Shown here in pieces: positions 17,413 through 26,391 of a DNA stretch of 64,000 nucleotides. A program made the position numbers and the translations under genes. The notes under the pieces were generated by a model. It was not told the origin of the DNA and ran no database searches. It worked only from the letters and a program-made list of their open reading frames with translations. Source of the stretch: Bradyrhizobium niftali (GTDB lineage Bacteria > Pseudomonadota > Alphaproteobacteria > Rhizobiales > Xanthobacteraceae); NCBI RefSeq assembly GCF_004571025.1, contig NZ_SPQT01000009.1, forward strand, positions 62,001 through 126,000, given 5' to 3'. Each line of letters opens with the position of its first letter. The stretch's first letter is position 1.

Positions 17413-17438
17413 AGCCGTGCTAGGAGACGCGCTATTGC

Positions 17439-17467
17439 AAACCTACAACGTTCGCTGTTGTAGGTTT
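17439..17467 (+). promoter_or_regulatory. Perfect hairpin in the serS leader
   Basis: AAACCTACAAC - GTTCGCT - GTTGTAGGTTT: an 11-bp perfect stem with a 7-nt loop, ending 24 nt before the serS ATG. It lacks a T-run and carries no T-box features. It could be an operator, or an RNA stem affecting serS translation or tatC read-through. Confidence 0.5.
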
Positions 17468-17491
17468 ACACGCTGATCCAGGACCACGGCC

Positions 17492-18823
17492 ATGCACGAC
17501 ATCAAATCGATCCGCGACAATCCGCAAGCCTTCGACGCCGGTCTCGCCCGGCGTGGCCTGAAGCCGTTGTCGGCGTCGCTGCTGGCGATCGACGAGAAGC
17601 GGCGCGCGGCGATCCTGGCCTCCGAGCAGGCGCAGGCGCGGCGCAATGCGGCTTCCAAGGAAATCGGCGACGCCAAGAAGGCCAAGGACGAGGCGCGCGC
17701 GGCCAAGCTGATGGCCGAGGTCGCCGAGCTCAAGACCACGATGCCGGAGCTCGAAGCCGATGCGAAAGCCGCAGACGAGGAGCTTGCCACGGCGCTGTCG
17801 GCGATCCCCAATCTGCCGCTCGGCGAAGTGCCCGACGGAGTCGACGAGCACGGCAATGTGCAACGCCATGTCTTCGGCAACCGGCGCAACTACGCGTTTG
17901 CGCCCAAACCCCATGATGATCTCGGCGGCGCGCTCGGTGACATGGATTTCGAGACGGCGGCAAAGCTCTCCGGCGCGCGCTTCGTCGTGCTGAAGAAGGG
18001 GCTGGCGCGGCTCGAACGCGCGCTCGGCCAGTTCATGCTGAATCTGCACATCGACGAGCACGGCTATACCGAGATCAATCCGCCGCTGCTGGTCCGCAAC
18101 GAGATCATGTTCGGCACGGGACAATTGCCGAAATTCGAGGACGACCAGTTCTGGGCGATCAAGGGCGAATTGCTCGCCGCACCCGATCTGGAGCGGCTGC
18201 GGACGGAGCGTCTCGGCATCATTCCGACAGCGGAGGTGGCGCTCACCAACCTCGTCCGAGAATCCATCCTCGATGAGAAGCAGCTGCCGATGCGGTTGAC
18301 TGCGCTGACGCCGTGTTTTCGCGCGGAGGCGGGCGCCGCAGGGCGTGATACCCGAGGCATGATCCGCCAGCACCAGTTCACCAAGGTCGAGCTGGTGTCG
18401 ATCACGACGCCGGAGACCAGCAAGGACGAGCACGAGCGGATGCTGGCATGCGCCGAGGAAGTGCTGCGCCGGCTCGATCTGCATTACCGCGTAATGACGC
18501 TGTGCACGGGAGACATGGGCTTCTCGTCGCAAAAAACCTATGACATCGAGGTCTGGATGCCCGGGCAGGGCGAGGGCGGCGCGTTCCGCGAGATCTCGAG
18601 CTGCTCGGTTTGCGGTGACTTCCAGGCCCGCCGCATGGACGCCCGCTCGCGCGGTCCGGACGGCAAGCCACGATTCGTGCACACGCTGAACGGCTCCGGC
18701 ACCGCGCTTGGCCGCGCGCTGATCGCCGTGATGGAGACCTATCAGCAGGAGGACGGCTCGATCGCCGTCCCCAGCGTGCTCCAGCCTTACATGGGCGGCC
18801 TGAAGGTGATCTCGCGCGACTGA
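17492..18823 (+). CDS. serS: Serine--tRNA ligase
   Basis: Class II synthetase charging tRNA-Ser and tRNA-Sec-type substrates. The 443-residue product has the N-terminal long coiled-coil arm (about 30-105), motif 2 (CFRAEAGAAGRDTRGMIRQH) and motif 3 (LNGSGTALGRALIAVMETYQ). Length and ends match the family. A strong hairpin lies just upstream of the start. Confidence 0.95.
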   Translation: MHDIKSIRDNPQAFDAGLARRGLKPLSASLLAIDEKRRAAILASEQAQARRNAASKEIGDAKKAKDEARAAKLMAEVAELKTTMPELEADAKAADEELATALSAIPNLPLGEVPDGVDEHGNVQRHVFGNRRNYAFAPKPHDDLGGALGDMDFETAAKLSGARFVVLKKGLARLERALGQFMLNLHIDEHGYTEINPPLLVRNEIMFGTGQLPKFEDDQFWAIKGELLAAPDLERLRTERLGIIPTAEVALTNLVRESILDEKQLPMRLTALTPCFRAEAGAAGRDTRGMIRQHQFTKVELVSITTPETSKDEHERMLACAEEVLRRLDLHYRVMTLCTGDMGFSSQKTYDIEVWMPGQGEGGAFREISSCSVCGDFQARRMDARSRGPDGKPRFVHTLNGSGTALGRALIAVMETYQQEDGSIAVPSVLQPYMGGLKVISRD

Positions 18824-18917
18824 GGCGTATTGCTCGCTGAAACGCAGAAACGTTTGGTTGCGAAGATCAGGCGGCCGGTTATCCTGACGGCCACCCGTCA
18901 ATACGAAACCACCGTTC

Positions 18918-19280
18918 ATGGCCTTGCACCGCGATATCTTCTGGATCGGCAGACAATGGGCGGTGACAGGTACCGGCATCCAGGCCGTCGACCAGCGCCT
19001 GCGCGGCGTGCTCGACATCGACATCGCGCGGCTCTGGGACGAGGATCTCGTGCAGAGCCGGCGAGCCAAGCCCGGCGTAAATGCTGCGGATTTCGACAAG
19101 GCGCTGACGGTGGCACGCGAGCGTTTTCCGCAGACGCCAGCGTCAGATCCGATCGTTGCACAGCTGGAGGCGCTCGGCGTGGTCGAGACTCCTGTCGTCA
19201 GTCCGGTCGTACCGGCGATGAAGCTGCGTGCCGAAGGCAGGCTCGCACGCTTCCTGCCGCAATGGCGCATCCGTTGCTAG
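18918..19280 (+). CDS. Conserved hypothetical protein between serS and surE
   Basis: A 120-residue frame beginning MALHRDIFWIGRQWAVTGTG. Soluble, no signal peptide or membrane helix, basic C-terminus (ARFLPQWRIRC). It has ordered amphipathic segments (VDQRLRGVLDIDIARLWDED and DFDKALTVARERFPQ) and a Pro/Val-rich linker, unlike the low-complexity shadow frames around it. No family is recognised. It lies on the same strand as serS and surE and may be co-transcribed. Confidence 0.6.
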   Translation: MALHRDIFWIGRQWAVTGTGIQAVDQRLRGVLDIDIARLWDEDLVQSRRAKPGVNAADFDKALTVARERFPQTPASDPIVAQLEALGVVETPVVSPVVPAMKLRAEGRLARFLPQWRIRC

Positions 19281-19467
19281 TCGAATACGGCGTCGGGCTC
19301 GAATAGGTCGGCGTCATCCGGAAGCAAGCCCCGGGAACCGATTTCGGCCGGTTGCTGCGCCGCGGCAACGAGCGGGATCACAGACGAGACCTGCGCGGCG
19401 ACCGGTTTGCCTGATCGGTCGCAGCCGGATAAGACGGCTCAGACCCCTTCAGGAATCGACCTTTCGC

Positions 19468-20235
19468 ATGCGCATTCTCTGCACCAATGACGACGGCATT
19501 CACGCTCCCGGCCTCAAGGTCGTGGAGGAGATCGCAAGGGCGTTGTCCGACGACGTCTGGGTGGTGGCGCCCGAGCTCGACCAGTCCGGCGTGTCACATT
19601 CGCTGTCGCTGAACGATCCCTTGCGCCTGCGCGAGGTCGGGCCGCGGCACTTCGCCGTGCGCGGCACCCCGACCGACTGCGTCATCATGGGCGCGCGCCA
19701 TATCCTCGGCACCAAGCCGCCAGATCTCGTGCTGTCGGGCGTCAACAAGGGCCGCAACGTCGCCGAGGACGTGGTCTATTCCGGCACCATCGCCGGCGCG
19801 CTGGAGGGCACCATCCTGGGGTTGCCGTCGTTCGCGCTGTCGCAGGAGTTCAGCGTCGAGACCCGCGAGCGGCCGCCGTGGGACACCGCGCTCAAGTTCG
19901 GCCCCGACATCCTGCGCAAGGTGATGGCCGCCGGCATCCCGAAGGACACTGTCATCAACGTCAACTTCCCGTCCTGCGCGCCGGAGGACGTGCTCGGCAT
20001 TCGCGTCACGCGCCAGGGCAAGCGCAATCTCGGCTTCCTCAGGATCGACGAGCGCAGGGACGGCCGCAACAATCCCTATTTCTGGATCGGCTTCGAGCGC
20101 GCCGCGATGATGGATACGCCCGCTGAGGGCACTGATCTGGCGGCGCTACGCGAGCGCTACGTCTCGGTCACGCCGCTCAGGCTCGACCGGACCAACGAAG
20201 CGTTTTCCGAAGCGCTGGGTGCGGCCCTGAAGTAG
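19468..20235 (+). CDS. surE: 5'/3'-nucleotidase SurE
   Basis: Metal-dependent nucleoside monophosphatase, a survival protein often paired with pcm as here. The 255-residue product starts MRILCTNDDG with metal ligands D8 and D9, then SGVSHSLS and the SGVNKGRN..YSGTIAGALEG signature. The start is fixed by this universal N-terminus. An in-frame extension upstream to 19228 is not SurE-like. It ends 3 nt from the convergent receiver gene. Confidence 0.94.
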   Translation: MRILCTNDDGIHAPGLKVVEEIARALSDDVWVVAPELDQSGVSHSLSLNDPLRLREVGPRHFAVRGTPTDCVIMGARHILGTKPPDLVLSGVNKGRNVAEDVVYSGTIAGALEGTILGLPSFALSQEFSVETRERPPWDTALKFGPDILRKVMAAGIPKDTVINVNFPSCAPEDVLGIRVTRQGKRNLGFLRIDERRDGRNNPYFWIGFERAAMMDTPAEGTDLAALRERYVSVTPLRLDRTNEAFSEALGAALK

Positions 20236-20238
20236 CGG

Positions 20239-20610
20239 CTAGCCGCCGCGAAGGGCGGCCTCGATGGTCTTGCCGAGCGCGTCGAGCTGGAACGGCTTCT
20301 GGAGCGCCGGCCGGTCGCGATACTGCTCGGGCAGGCCGGAGGAGCCGTAGCCGGTGGCGAAGATGAACGGGCAGCCCTTGGCCTTGATCAGGTCGGCGAC
20401 CGGGGAGATCACCTTGCCGTTGACGTTGACGTCGAGGATGGCGATGTCGAACTGGGTTGCTTCGGCGAGCCGCATCGCTTCGGGGATATCGCCGGCTTCG
20501 GCTGCGATCTTGTAGCCGAGCTCTTCCAGCATGTCCGCGACCATCATCCTGATCATCACCTCGTCTTCGACGAGGAATACAGAGCGGCCGGAAAGCCCTG
20601 TCGCGGTCAT
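20239..20610 (-). CDS. Single-domain response regulator
   Basis: A 123-residue stand-alone receiver domain with no output domain. Acidic pocket E15/D16 (FLVEDEV), phospho-acceptor D60 (DIAILDVNVNG), and the conserved lysine in LQKPFQLD. Such proteins act as phosphate relays or bind partners directly. It could serve an orphan hybrid kinase elsewhere. An alternative ATG at 20631 would add seven residues. Confidence 0.82.
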   Translation of the reverse strand: MTATGLSGRSVFLVEDEVMIRMMVADMLEELGYKIAAEAGDIPEAMRLAEATQFDIAILDVNVNGKVISPVADLIKAKGCPFIFATGYGSSGLPEQYRDRPALQKPFQLDALGKTIEAALRGG

Positions 20611-20849
20611 TGTCGGTGAGTCCTTGCCCATTCCCGAAAACGTTCGCAGATAACGTGAATCGACGCAATGCGCGTTTCGGCGAACGGACACCTGAAAATG
20701 GCTTTCGCGGCCAATCCGCTGCAAGCCAATTTGTGGTCAAATACCTCAGCGAAAGGCTATCATGAGTTCCTGAGCAGGAACAAGATTCCCGCCGCAGCCT
20801 TGAGCTCCGCAAGCGACGATCCGGACCTGACGAGACAACACTGGCAGCA

Positions 20850-21500
20850 ATGACGTCCCACCAGCACCCGCACGAAAAGATGATGTTTCAGCTCACGCTG
20901 AGGCGTCGGGGCATCAGCGATCAGGCGGTGCTGCGAACCATGGAGGAGGTGCCGCGCGAGCTGTTCGTCGACGAGGCCGATCGCGAGGGGGCCTATCGTG
21001 ACAGCGCGCTGCCGATCGCGTGCGGGCAGACCATCAGCCAGCCCTTTGTCGTCGCCTACATGACCGAGCAACTCCAGCTCCAGAAGCGGCACCGCGTGCT
21101 CGAGATCGGCGCGGGCTCCGGCTATCAGGCCGCCGTGCTGTCGCGGCTCGCAGGCCAGGTGCTGACGGTCGAGCGCTATCGCAAGCTTGCGGACGCCGCA
21201 CGCGCCAGGCTTGAGAAGCTCGACTATCACAATGTCGAGGTGATGCTGGGCGACGGTCTCAACCTGCCTGCCAACATCGGCCCGTTCGACCGCATCATCG
21301 TCACCGCCGCGATGGAGCAGATTCCGGAGAACCTGGTCGAGCGGCTCGAGGTCGGCGGCATCCTGATCGCGCCCGTCGGGCCGCATCAGGGGGTGCAGAC
21401 GCTGATCCGTCTGACCCGCAGCCCGAACGGGATCGACCGCAAGGAACTCGTGGAGGTCCGTTTCGTGCCGGCGCTGCCCGGCGTGGCGCGGGAGCTGTAG
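20850..21500 (+). CDS. pcm: Protein-L-isoaspartate O-methyltransferase
   Basis: Repairs isomerised aspartyl residues using S-adenosylmethionine. The 216-residue product has the SAM-binding motif VLEIGAGSGYQAAVL and the family motif ACGQTISQPFVVAYMTE. A short overlapping frame (20668-20853) ends on the ATGA of this start but looks non-coding. The receiver gene is divergent, so a promoter should lie in 20611-20849. Confidence 0.93.
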   Translation: MTSHQHPHEKMMFQLTLRRRGISDQAVLRTMEEVPRELFVDEADREGAYRDSALPIACGQTISQPFVVAYMTEQLQLQKRHRVLEIGAGSGYQAAVLSRLAGQVLTVERYRKLADAARARLEKLDYHNVEVMLGDGLNLPANIGPFDRIIVTAAMEQIPENLVERLEVGGILIAPVGPHQGVQTLIRLTRSPNGIDRKELVEVRFVPALPGVAREL

Positions 21501-21609
21501 ATTTCCGGATTGGCTGTGCTGCCAACATCTTATTGGGAGGGTTAAGCCGTTATTTACTCGGCGCGTGTTTACTTAAAAGACCAGTTCTGTTGCGTACGAG
21601 TGAGTAACC

Positions 21610-23007
21610 ATGTCTGTCGTCGCCGAGTTGCTTTACTCGCGCCGCGTACCGCAGGTCGCGGTGCTGGCGCTGATCTCCGTTAGCTTCGCAGGGTGCAGCG
21701 CCGACATGTCGTCGCGGCTGTCCCAGTCGAACTTCTCCAATCCCTTCTCGACTGAATCGACCGGTTCGGTGCAGCAGGCGCAGCCACCGCAGCGTGAGCT
21801 GCCGCAATATTCTCGGCCGCAGACGCAGCCCGGTTATTATCAGTCGCAGCCCTTGCCGCCGCCCGCGGTGTCCGCGCCGCAATCCTATCCCGTTGCGGCG
21901 GGTGGCGGGGTGTCCGGTGGCGGGCGTGGCGTCGGCTCCTACGCGCCCCCGGCGCAGCCGCGTCTGGAGACCACGGCCACCGTGCCGTCGCGCTCGGTCG
22001 CGGCCGCCCAGCCGGCCGGTGGGACCAAGATCATCGTCGGCACCAGCGACACGCTCGACGTGCTCGCCAAGCGCTATCACGTCACGCCGCAGGCGATCCT
22101 CGCCGCCAACGGCTACAAGGGTCCGCGCACGCTCTCGCCCGGCCAGCAGCTGATCATCCCGCATCCGGGCGCGACCGCGGCTGCACCTGCGCCGGCGCTG
22201 GCTCCCGTCGCAGCGGCTCCCGCGATGGCGCCGGCAGCCAAGCCGGTTGCGGCCGTTGCCGCGCCGCCGAGCACGCACTTCGTCAACCACGGCGACACGC
22301 TCGCCAGCATCGCCCGCAAGAACCATATCTCGGCGGCTGAGCTGGCCCGCGCCAACGGCCTCGATCCGTCCGCCAAGCTCAAGCTCGGAACCAGGCTGAC
22401 CGTGCCGGGTGCAAAGACCGCCGCTGTCGCAGCGCCAGTTGCTGCTGCGCCGGTCGCGGCTGCTCCGGTTGCAGGTACGTTGCAGCCCGTCGCGGCCGCT
22501 CCGGCGCCCGCGATGAAGATGGCCGCCGCCGCGCCGGTGCAGAGCGCGCGCCTGGCCCAGGCCACGGCCAATGTCGAAGAGAAGCCCGCCGAGACGCCGG
22601 CGAAGGCTGCGGAGGCCACCGGCGCGCTGCCGACCTTCCGTTGGCCGGTGCGCGGCAAGGTGGTCACGAGCTACGGCGCCAAGACCAACGGCAAGTCCAA
22701 TGACGGCATCAATCTCGCGGTGCCCGAGGGTACGCCGGTCAAGGCGGCTGAAGACGGCGTCGTCGCTTATTCCGGCAACGAGCTGAAAGGGTACGGCAAT
22801 CTGGTCCTGGTTCGGCACTCCAACGGCTACGTCACCGCATATGCCCATGCGAGTGAGCTGTTGGTGAAGCGCGGCGATACCATCAAGCGCGGTCAGGTCA
22901 TTGCCAAGTCGGGTCAATCCGGGGAGGTGGCGTCGCCGCAGCTCCACTTCGAGATCCGTAAAGGATCTAATCCGGTTGACCCGCTTCAATTCCTGAACGG
23001 GGCGTGA
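21610..23007 (+). CDS. NlpD-like lipoprotein: LysM repeats plus degenerate M23 domain
   Basis: A 465-residue predicted lipoprotein. A hydrophobic signal ends in SFAGC (lipobox, Cys near 36). Two LysM domains follow (about 138-185 and 220-265) with Ala/Pro-rich linkers, then a C-terminal LytM/M23 domain (about 345-465). Zinc ligands are mostly lost: N364 and N368 stand where HxxxD is expected, Q444 stands in place of the first His of HxH; H413 and H446 remain. This pattern matches the NlpD/EnvC class that activates amidases during cell separation rather than cutting peptidoglycan. The 3' end overlaps the convergent AraC gene by 41 bp. Confidence 0.87.
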   Translation: MSVVAELLYSRRVPQVAVLALISVSFAGCSADMSSRLSQSNFSNPFSTESTGSVQQAQPPQRELPQYSRPQTQPGYYQSQPLPPPAVSAPQSYPVAAGGGVSGGGRGVGSYAPPAQPRLETTATVPSRSVAAAQPAGGTKIIVGTSDTLDVLAKRYHVTPQAILAANGYKGPRTLSPGQQLIIPHPGATAAAPAPALAPVAAAPAMAPAAKPVAAVAAPPSTHFVNHGDTLASIARKNHISAAELARANGLDPSAKLKLGTRLTVPGAKTAAVAAPVAAAPVAAAPVAGTLQPVAAAPAPAMKMAAAAPVQSARLAQATANVEEKPAETPAKAAEATGALPTFRWPVRGKVVTSYGAKTNGKSNDGINLAVPEGTPVKAAEDGVVAYSGNELKGYGNLVLVRHSNGYVTAYAHASELLVKRGDTIKRGQVIAKSGQSGEVASPQLHFEIRKGSNPVDPLQFLNGA

Positions 23008-23941
23008 GCGGGGAAGCCGCAACGCCGGATCGTTGAAGGTCGGCAAAGCGCGACGGTGGGCAACCCACCGATCGCGCGAATGCCGTGCTGAACGCGCTTG
23101 TGGACTGATAGCCGCATTCGAACGCCACTTCCGCCAAGCGCGCTTCGCCTGCGCGCAGCATGTCCTTTGCGATCGCCATCCGCCATTCCGTGAGATAGTC
23201 GATGGGCGCAAGCCCAACGATGCGGGCAAAGCGATCGGCAAACACCGAGCGCGACATGCCGGCGATGTCAGCCAGTTGCGCAACGGTCCAGCTCCGCTTC
23301 ACCTCGGCATGAACCGCGTTCAGCGCCAGCGCGAGCCGGGGATCGGCGAGGCCGGCGAGTAGACCGGGCCGCATCTCTGAGGTCCAGGACCCATCGTTCC
23401 GGATCACCTCGACCAGCAGCAGTTCGAGCAACCGGTCGAGTGCGAGTGCACGTCCCGGCCGCTGCGACCGGGCTTCATAGGCAATGGCATCGAGCACGCC
23501 TTGCAATCGCGCGGCAGCGGGATCCGCGGCGTTGATGGCAACGATGTCGGGCAGCACGCGGCGGCCGAGCGCGATGTTGGTGTCGTCGAAGCGGAAGTGA
23601 CCGCCGAGCAACCGGAGCAGTGGGCCAGCATCGTTCGTGCCGACCTGGTGAGCGTGGAAGTCGGTCGGCGTGTTCGGCCTCGTAAAGTCCACCGGCGCGA
23701 CATCAGCACCGGTCTGCAAGCTCCAGACAGGCGGGGCGGCAAGAAAGACGAAATCGCCATCGCTGAGCTCGCGCTGGTCCCGGCCGGGATAGCCAAAAGT
23801 GCAGCGGCCGCTTTCGATCAGGCAAAACGCTGCACCCGTATGGCTCGGAAAGCGCGCCGCCCAGGGGCCGCGCGCCTCCAGCTGCTTCCAAAGCAGCCCG
23901 CGGGGCCGGAGCAGGGCGATGGTCTGGCTCAAGGGGTCCAT
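22967..23941 (-). CDS. AraC-family regulator with N-terminal cupin sensor domain
   Basis: A 324-residue transcription factor with an AraC-binding/cupin_6-type N-terminal half (about 1-185; CLIESGRCTF, LSDGDFVFLAAPP) and a C-terminal double helix-turn-helix (about 210-310), including WTVAQLADIAGMSRSVFADRF and ARLAEVAFECGYQSTSAFSTAF. It is divergent from a serine hydrolase gene, the likely target. One arm of an 11-bp inverted repeat sits 1 bp from its start codon, suggesting autoregulation. The ligand is unknown. Confidence 0.88.
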   Translation of the reverse strand: MDPLSQTIALLRPRGLLWKQLEARGPWAARFPSHTGAAFCLIESGRCTFGYPGRDQRELSDGDFVFLAAPPVWSLQTGADVAPVDFTRPNTPTDFHAHQVGTNDAGPLLRLLGGHFRFDDTNIALGRRVLPDIVAINAADPAAARLQGVLDAIAYEARSQRPGRALALDRLLELLLVEVIRNDGSWTSEMRPGLLAGLADPRLALALNAVHAEVKRSWTVAQLADIAGMSRSVFADRFARIVGLAPIDYLTEWRMAIAKDMLRAGEARLAEVAFECGYQSTSAFSTAFARSVGCPPSRFADLQRSGVAASPLTPRSGIEAGQPD

Positions 23942-23942
23942 T

Positions 23943-23990
23943 CCGGACGATCTCGCATCAAATCAGGTCGATCGATGATAGATCGTCCGG
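23943..23990. promoter_or_regulatory. Inverted repeat in the AraC/serine hydrolase intergenic region
   Basis: CCGGACGATCT at 23943-23953 is matched exactly by its reverse complement AGATCGTCCGG at 23980-23990, with 26 bp between. The region between contains GATCGATCGAT. Likely binding site(s) of the AraC-family protein. AraC proteins more often use direct repeats, so the arms may be two half-sites. Confidence 0.55.
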
Positions 23991-24043
23991 ATTGGGAGAG
24001 ATAGTCTGCTCGTCAGCAAGATCAACTGGGAGACCCGCAGGGG

Positions 24044-25204
24044 ATGTCAGACACATCCGAGCCTGAAGCCGCCGACCTCTCGAACTGGCGAAGCTCGCCC
24101 CACAGCCGCTGGGCCTTTCGCAACGTGCCGCGCCTGCTGCCGGTCGCCGATATCGCCGCGTCGTCGCAGCCGATGCCTCTTCCGCAAAAGCCGTTCGCGT
24201 TCGAGCGCTTTGGCCTCGCCGATGGCAGCGGCGGCCCGCTTGGGTTCGACGATGTCCTCAAGGCGACGGATACGGACGGGCTCGTCGTCCTGCATCGTGG
24301 ATGCATCGTTCACGAGAGCTATCGCCACGGCCTGACACCGCACACGCCGCACATCATCATGTCCGCGAGCAAGTCGATCGTCGGGCTGATCGCGGGGATT
24401 CTCGCCGGCGAAGGCACGCTCGACATCGACGCGCCGGTGTCGGCATACGTGCCCGAGATCGCCGCGACCGCCTACGCGCATGCGACGCTGCGGCATCTCC
24501 TCGACATGCGCGCAGGCGTCGTGCTCGACGAGCGGCAGGCGAGGGCCTATGCGATCGCGACCAACTGGGAGCCGCTTGCGGCAACCGAGACGCCGATCGG
24601 CTTATCGGATTTCTTTCGCGGTCTCGACGTCGCGCCGCGACCGCACAGCGGGCCGTTCCGCTACGTCTCCGCCAACACCGATCTGCTGGGATGGGCGATC
24701 GAGCGCGCCACCGGGCAGTCCTTTGCCTCGCTCATAAGCGAGCGTCTGTGGCAGCCGATGGGCGCCGAGGATCGCGCCTTCCTTGCCGTCGATCGCGATG
24801 GACTGCCACGCTGCACCGGCGGGATCTGCGCGACGCTGCGCGACTTCGCGCGTGTGGGACAACTAATGCTCGCCGGCGGGCATCTCGACGGCCGCCAGAT
24901 CATTCCGCGCGCATGGCTCGACGACATCGCTGAAGATGGCGACCGCGCGGCCTGGGCGCAGGGCGAATTCGCGGCAGGTTTTGGCGGCCGTACCATGAGC
25001 TATCGCAGCGGCTGGTACGTCGTCCACGACCAGCCGGGGATGCTGTTTGCGATGGGAATCCATGGACAGAATCTGTTCGTCGATCGCGCGAACCAGATCG
25101 TGATCGCGAAGCTGTCGTCGCAGCATCTGCCGATCGACCCCAGGGTCGTTGGCCTGACGCATCGTGCGGTCGGGGAGATGCGGAGGTGTTTGAGCGAGGG
25201 GTGA
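24044..25204 (+). CDS. Serine hydrolase, beta-lactamase class C-like
   Basis: A 386-residue member of the beta-lactamase/penicillin-binding protein-like family (esterases, amidases, some peptidases). Catalytic SxxK is S107-A-S-K110, Y207 lies in RYVSAN as the second motif, and the third motif is H340-G-Q (GIHGQNLF). No signal peptide, so probably cytosolic; this argues against a role in beta-lactam resistance. It is controlled by, or at least shares a promoter region with, the divergent AraC gene. The substrate is unknown. Confidence 0.85.
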   Translation: MSDTSEPEAADLSNWRSSPHSRWAFRNVPRLLPVADIAASSQPMPLPQKPFAFERFGLADGSGGPLGFDDVLKATDTDGLVVLHRGCIVHESYRHGLTPHTPHIIMSASKSIVGLIAGILAGEGTLDIDAPVSAYVPEIAATAYAHATLRHLLDMRAGVVLDERQARAYAIATNWEPLAATETPIGLSDFFRGLDVAPRPHSGPFRYVSANTDLLGWAIERATGQSFASLISERLWQPMGAEDRAFLAVDRDGLPRCTGGICATLRDFARVGQLMLAGGHLDGRQIIPRAWLDDIAEDGDRAAWAQGEFAAGFGGRTMSYRSGWYVVHDQPGMLFAMGIHGQNLFVDRANQIVIAKLSSQHLPIDPRVVGLTHRAVGEMRRCLSEG

Positions 25205-25213
25205 GGCCGTCCC

Positions 25214-25376
25214 GCTGTCATTGCGAGCGCAGCGAAGCAATCCAGAGTCCCTCCGCGGAAAGATTCTGGATTGCTTCGCTACGCTCGCAATGACGAGTAT
25301 CCCAGAGGCAGTGACGCGATACTGAGAAGCCGCGGCGTACTGGATTCCCCGCCTGCGCGGGGAATGACAGTTGGGT
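25214..25376. repeat. REP-like repeat cluster
   Basis: A hairpin made of GTCATTGCGAGCGCAGCGAA and its near reverse complement occupies 25218-25294, followed by CGGCGTACTGGATTCCCCGC and GGGGAATGACAG at 25334-25371. Same families and same order as in 865-1375. It separates the serine hydrolase gene from the convergent AAA+ ATPase gene. Confidence 0.8.
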
Positions 25377-25398
25377 TTGGGGCGCGAGTTTTCGCGCC

Positions 25399-26391
25399 TT
25401 ACTTCCCCGCCAGCTTCACACCCAGCCGTCCCGCAAGCTCCTGCACGAACTGCCAGGCGACGCGGCCCGAGCGCGAGCCGCGCGTCGTCGACCATTCCAG
25501 CGCCTCGCGCTCCAGCGCCTCATCGTCCATCTTGATGCCGAAATGGCCGCAATAGCCGCGCACCATGGCGAGATATTCGTCCTGGCTGCAGCGGTGGAAG
25601 CCGAGCCAGAGGCCGAAGCGATCCGACAGCGACACCTTCTCCTCGACCGCTTCGCCGGGATTGATCGCGGTCGAGCGCTCGTTCTCGATCATCTCGCGCG
25701 CCAGCAGGTGGCGGCGGTTGGAGGTGGCGTAGAGGATGACGTTCTCGGGCCGGCCCTCGATGCCGCCTTCGAGCACGGCCTTGAGCGATTTGTACGAGGC
25801 GTCATTGCCGTCGAAGGAGAGGTCGTCGCAGAACACGATGAAGCGGAAGGACGAGGCGCGCAGCTGTTCCATCAGCGCGGGCAAAGTCTCGATGTCCTCG
25901 CGGTGGATCTCGATCAGCTTCAATTTGTCGGCCGGCTTGCGGTCCGCATTGATGCTGGCATGCGCGGCCTTCACCAGCGACGACTTGCCCATGCCGCGCG
26001 CGCCCCAGAGCAGGGCGTTGTTGGCGGGCAGGCCGCCTGCGAAGCGCTCGGTGTTTTCCATCAGGATGTCGCGCATCCGGTCGACGCCCTTGAGGAGGAA
26101 CAGCTCGACGCGGCTGACCCGCGGTACCGCCGAGAGGCGTTCGTCGGGGTGCCAGACATAGGCGTCCGCCCGCTCGAACGATTCGGGTTCGGCGGCCGGA
26201 TTGCCCTGGGCGGAAAGGTGCGCCGCAATGGTCTCGAGGGCGCGGACGATCCGCTCCTGGGTGAGGTCTGGGGCTGCCTTGCTGATTGCCTTGGCGGCTG
26301 CCGTGGGGCGTTTTGCCGCGACGCGGGCAGGCTTCCTGGCAGGGGTACGGGGGCCTTTGCCGGCCGGGCTTTTGCTTGGTTTTTTGGGCAT
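25399..26391 (-). CDS. AAA+ ATPase, DUF815 type
   Basis: A 330-residue ATPase. A basic Lys/Pro/Ala-rich N-terminal tail (1-45) precedes the AAA core with Walker A GARGMGKSS, Walker B-like FIVFCDDLSFDG, and a sensor segment NVILYATSNRRHL. This layout matches DUF815 proteins, a widespread group of uncertain role. The start gives MPKKPSKSPAGKG; an in-frame ATG at 26475 would add 28 residues lacking similarity. It is divergent from yajC. Confidence 0.86.
   Translation of the reverse strand: MPKKPSKSPAGKGPRTPARKPARVAAKRPTAAAKAISKAAPDLTQERIVRALETIAAHLSAQGNPAAEPESFERADAYVWHPDERLSAVPRVSRVELFLLKGVDRMRDILMENTERFAGGLPANNALLWGARGMGKSSLVKAAHASINADRKPADKLKLIEIHREDIETLPALMEQLRASSFRFIVFCDDLSFDGNDASYKSLKAVLEGGIEGRPENVILYATSNRRHLLAREMIENERSTAINPGEAVEEKVSLSDRFGLWLGFHRCSQDEYLAMVRGYCGHFGIKMDDEALEREALEWSTTRGSRSGRVAWQFVQELAGRLGVKLAGK

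Noticed and set aside
20668..20853. Short frame ending on the ATGA of pcm
   Set aside because: 61 codons with no family, no ribosome site and little conservation expected; the overlap could be chance.
24044..25204. Beta-lactam resistance gene
   Set aside because: The class C-like motifs are those of general serine hydrolases and there is no signal peptide for periplasmic export.
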